This document shows, piece after piece, positions 13,842 through 15,123 of a DNA stretch of 15,123 nt. Made by a program: the position numbers and the translations under genes. The notes under the pieces are model-generated. The model was given only the letters and a program-made list of their open reading frames with translations, was not told the DNA's origin and ran no database searches. The DNA lies in assembly GCA_016303235.1 (NCBI GenBank), contig JAEDMB010000034.1, positions 1 through 15,123 on the forward strand. Reading direction: 5' to 3'. Within the stretch, counting starts at the first letter, position 1; each line of letters opens with the position of its first letter. Source of the DNA: Oscillospiraceae bacterium. GTDB lineage: Bacteria > Bacillota > Clostridia > Oscillospirales > Ruminococcaceae.

Positions 13842-15123
13842 AGGGCGGTCGCCGTCTGAGCGGAGAGGTCGTTATAAGCGGAGCAAAAAATTCCGCTGTG
13901 GCAATTCTTCCGGCTGTAATACTTTCAGATGAACCATGCGTTATAAATAACGTTCCCGCTATAAGCGATGTAAATATAAGCCTCAGAATACTAAGGGAAA
14001 TGGGTGCTGAAATCACACCGCTTTCAAGAACTTCATACAGAATTGATGCAACCCATATAAAGAGATGCTGTGTTCCGTATGAAACTGCAAGAAAGATGAG
14101 AGCATCATATTATTTCCTTGGTGCATTGCTCGGGAAATTCAATCAGGCAAGAGTTTCAATGCCGGGTGGCTGTCCTCTCGGAGACAGACCTATTGACCAG
14201 CATCTCAAAGCCTTTTCGGCACTCGGTGCGGATTACACAATAAGTCAGGGAATGATTGACCTTAAATGTCAGAAACTCAGGGGCGGAAATATATTCTTTG
14301 ACGTTGTAACTGTCGGTGCAACCATGAACGCAATCCTTGCAGCGGTAAGGGCAGAGGGTCTTACAGTAATAGAAAATGCTGCTAAAGAACCCCATATAGT
14401 TGACCTTGCAAACTTCCTCAATTCAATGGGTGCTAATATCATGGGTGCAGGTACGGACGTAATCAAAATAAGAGGTGTTCAATATCTCAAAGGTACGACA
14501 TATACTGTTATTCCCGACCAGATTGAGGCAGGAACTTTTATGATTGCAGCGGCAGCTACAAACGGCAATGTACTTATTAAAAACGTTATCCCCAAACATC
14601 TTGAATCAATAACAAAAAAACTTGAAAAAATCGGAGTTACTGTTGAACAGGGCGATGACAGCGTAAGAGTATACGTTGACGGCCCTCTTGTAAAGGCAAG
14701 TATTAAAACAACTCCTCACCCCGGATTCCCTACCGATATGCAGCCACAGATTGCAACGCTCCTTACTCTTGCAGAGGGAACAAGTATAGTGACAGAGGGC
14801 GTATGGGAACAGCGTTTCAGATACGTTGACGAACTCCGAAGAATGGGTGCGGATATATCCGTTGACGGAAAGGTTGCAGTTATTGAGGGTACGGGACATC
14901 TTACAGGAGCTCCTGTAAAGGCATGCGACCTCAGAGCCGGTGCGGCACTGATTATAGCAGGTCTTGCGGCAGACGGCATTACTGAAATTGAAGATATTTA
15001 TCATATTGAGCGAGGCTATGACTGTATGGAAAAGAAACTCCGTGAATTGGGAGCTGATATTGAAAAAAAAACTTTTCCCGATGAAGCCATTCCCGAGAAA
15101 AATGAAAATCAGCAGAGTATAGC
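13823..15123 (+). CDS. murA: UDP-N-acetylglucosamine 1-carboxyvinyltransferase (MurA), 3' end cut off
   Basis: This is the first committed enzyme of peptidoglycan synthesis, moving enolpyruvate from PEP to UDP-GlcNAc in the cytoplasm; it is the fosfomycin target. The frame is open to the window end (433 residues seen). Key residues fall close to E. coli numbering: K22/N23 in SGAKNS, active-site C117 in PGGCPLGDRP (E. coli C115), D305 in FPTDMQ, R371 in DLRAGAAL and R397 in HIERGYD. Cys, not Asp, at the active site implies fosfomycin sensitivity in principle. The start is TTG, with AAGGAGAG (13808-13815) 7 bases upstream; no in-frame ATG or GTG offers a better start. The usual family end (about residue 418) is passed and a charged tail, TFPDEAIPEKNENQQS, runs on beyond the window. 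Confidence 0.95.
   Translation, partial: MDKFVIKGGRRLSGEVVISGAKNSAVAILPAVILSDEPCVINNVPAISDVNISLRILREMGAEITPLSRTSYRIDATHIKRCCVPYETARKMRASYYFLGALLGKFNQARVSMPGGCPLGDRPIDQHLKAFSALGADYTISQGMIDLKCQKLRGGNIFFDVVTVGATMNAILAAVRAEGLTVIENAAKEPHIVDLANFLNSMGANIMGAGTDVIKIRGVQYLKGTTYTVIPDQIEAGTFMIAAAATNGNVLIKNVIPKHLESITKKLEKIGVTVEQGDDSVRVYVDGPLVKASIKTTPHPGFPTDMQPQIATLLTLAEGTSIVTEGVWEQRFRYVDELRRMGADISVDGKVAVIEGTGHLTGAPVKACDLRAGAALIIAGLAADGITEIEDIYHIERGYDCMEKKLRELGADIEKKTFPDEAIPEKNENQQSI

Noticed and set aside
13531..14016. 161-codon minus-strand open frame across the cyclophilin end and murA start
   Set aside because: It is antisense to two genes with intact catalytic motifs and crosses the intergenic gap; its composition is that of a shadow frame.
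14606..15004. 132-codon minus-strand open frame inside murA
   Set aside because: It is antisense to the conserved MurA core, including D305 and R371.
1..15123. CRISPR arrays, insertion sequences, phage genes, toxin-antitoxin or defence genes
   Set aside because: No spaced direct repeats, terminal inverted repeats with a transposase, or related protein motifs were found by reading the window.

Overview
The window looks like the chromosome of a low-GC, plant-fibre-degrading Firmicute, most likely a Ruminococcus-type member of the Oscillospiraceae. The evidence is AT-rich DNA with heavy use of ATA isoleucine codons, a secreted GH5 glycosidase ending in a dockerin (the cellulosome plug), BspA-type leucine-rich repeats, and classical sigma-A promoters. 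The assignment is inferred from gene content only. No transposase, integrase, phage gene, CRISPR array or toxin-antitoxin pair is visible, and no gap between genes exceeds 300 bases.

Layout. Positions 1-1120 hold the end of a cut-off gene (possibly LCP family) overlapping a TatD-type metal-dependent nuclease. Positions 1259-3202 hold a cytoplasmic sugar-binding (LacI-like) / GAF-like / GGDEF diguanylate cyclase. A bidirectional terminator separates it from two minus-strand genes: pssA (phosphatidylserine synthase) and a cytoplasmic BspA-like LRR protein. Back-to-back divergent promoters at about 5175-5251 serve the LRR gene and a PHP-domain phosphoesterase. Next come a tRNA-Trp with perfect promoter and terminator, and a monocistronic GH5-dockerin gene. 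Positions 7954-11869 form a phosphate module: an OmpR-type response regulator, an overlapping PAS-containing histidine kinase, and a Na+/Pi cotransporter fused to a PhoU domain. The transporter promoter carries three TTTACA boxes in 11-bp phase, which resemble Bacillus-type Pho boxes. Two tandem cyclophilin-type lipoprotein genes follow; the first has lost the catalytic residues. The window ends inside murA, which starts at TTG and is preceded by an overlapping 17-codon ORF.

How it fits together. The strongest local story is phosphate control. A PhoPR-type pair with almost no extracellular sensor sits directly upstream of a transporter that carries its own PhoU domain, with candidate PhoP sites between them. 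Much of the rest is housekeeping (DNA or tRNA turnover, phospholipid and peptidoglycan synthesis, extracytoplasmic folding) plus fibre degradation and a putative sugar-to-c-di-GMP sensor.

Five starts were set by ribosome-site or promoter evidence rather than by the longest frame: pssA at 3887, the LRR gene at 5137, the active cyclophilin at 12970, murA at TTG 13823, and the GGDEF gene at GTG 1259. I did not find a clearly unprecedented multi-gene system. The most interesting items are the Pho-box/PhoU-transporter module, the dead/live cyclophilin pair, the nested inverted repeats in front of the diguanylate cyclase, and the leader ORF that runs through the murA start.
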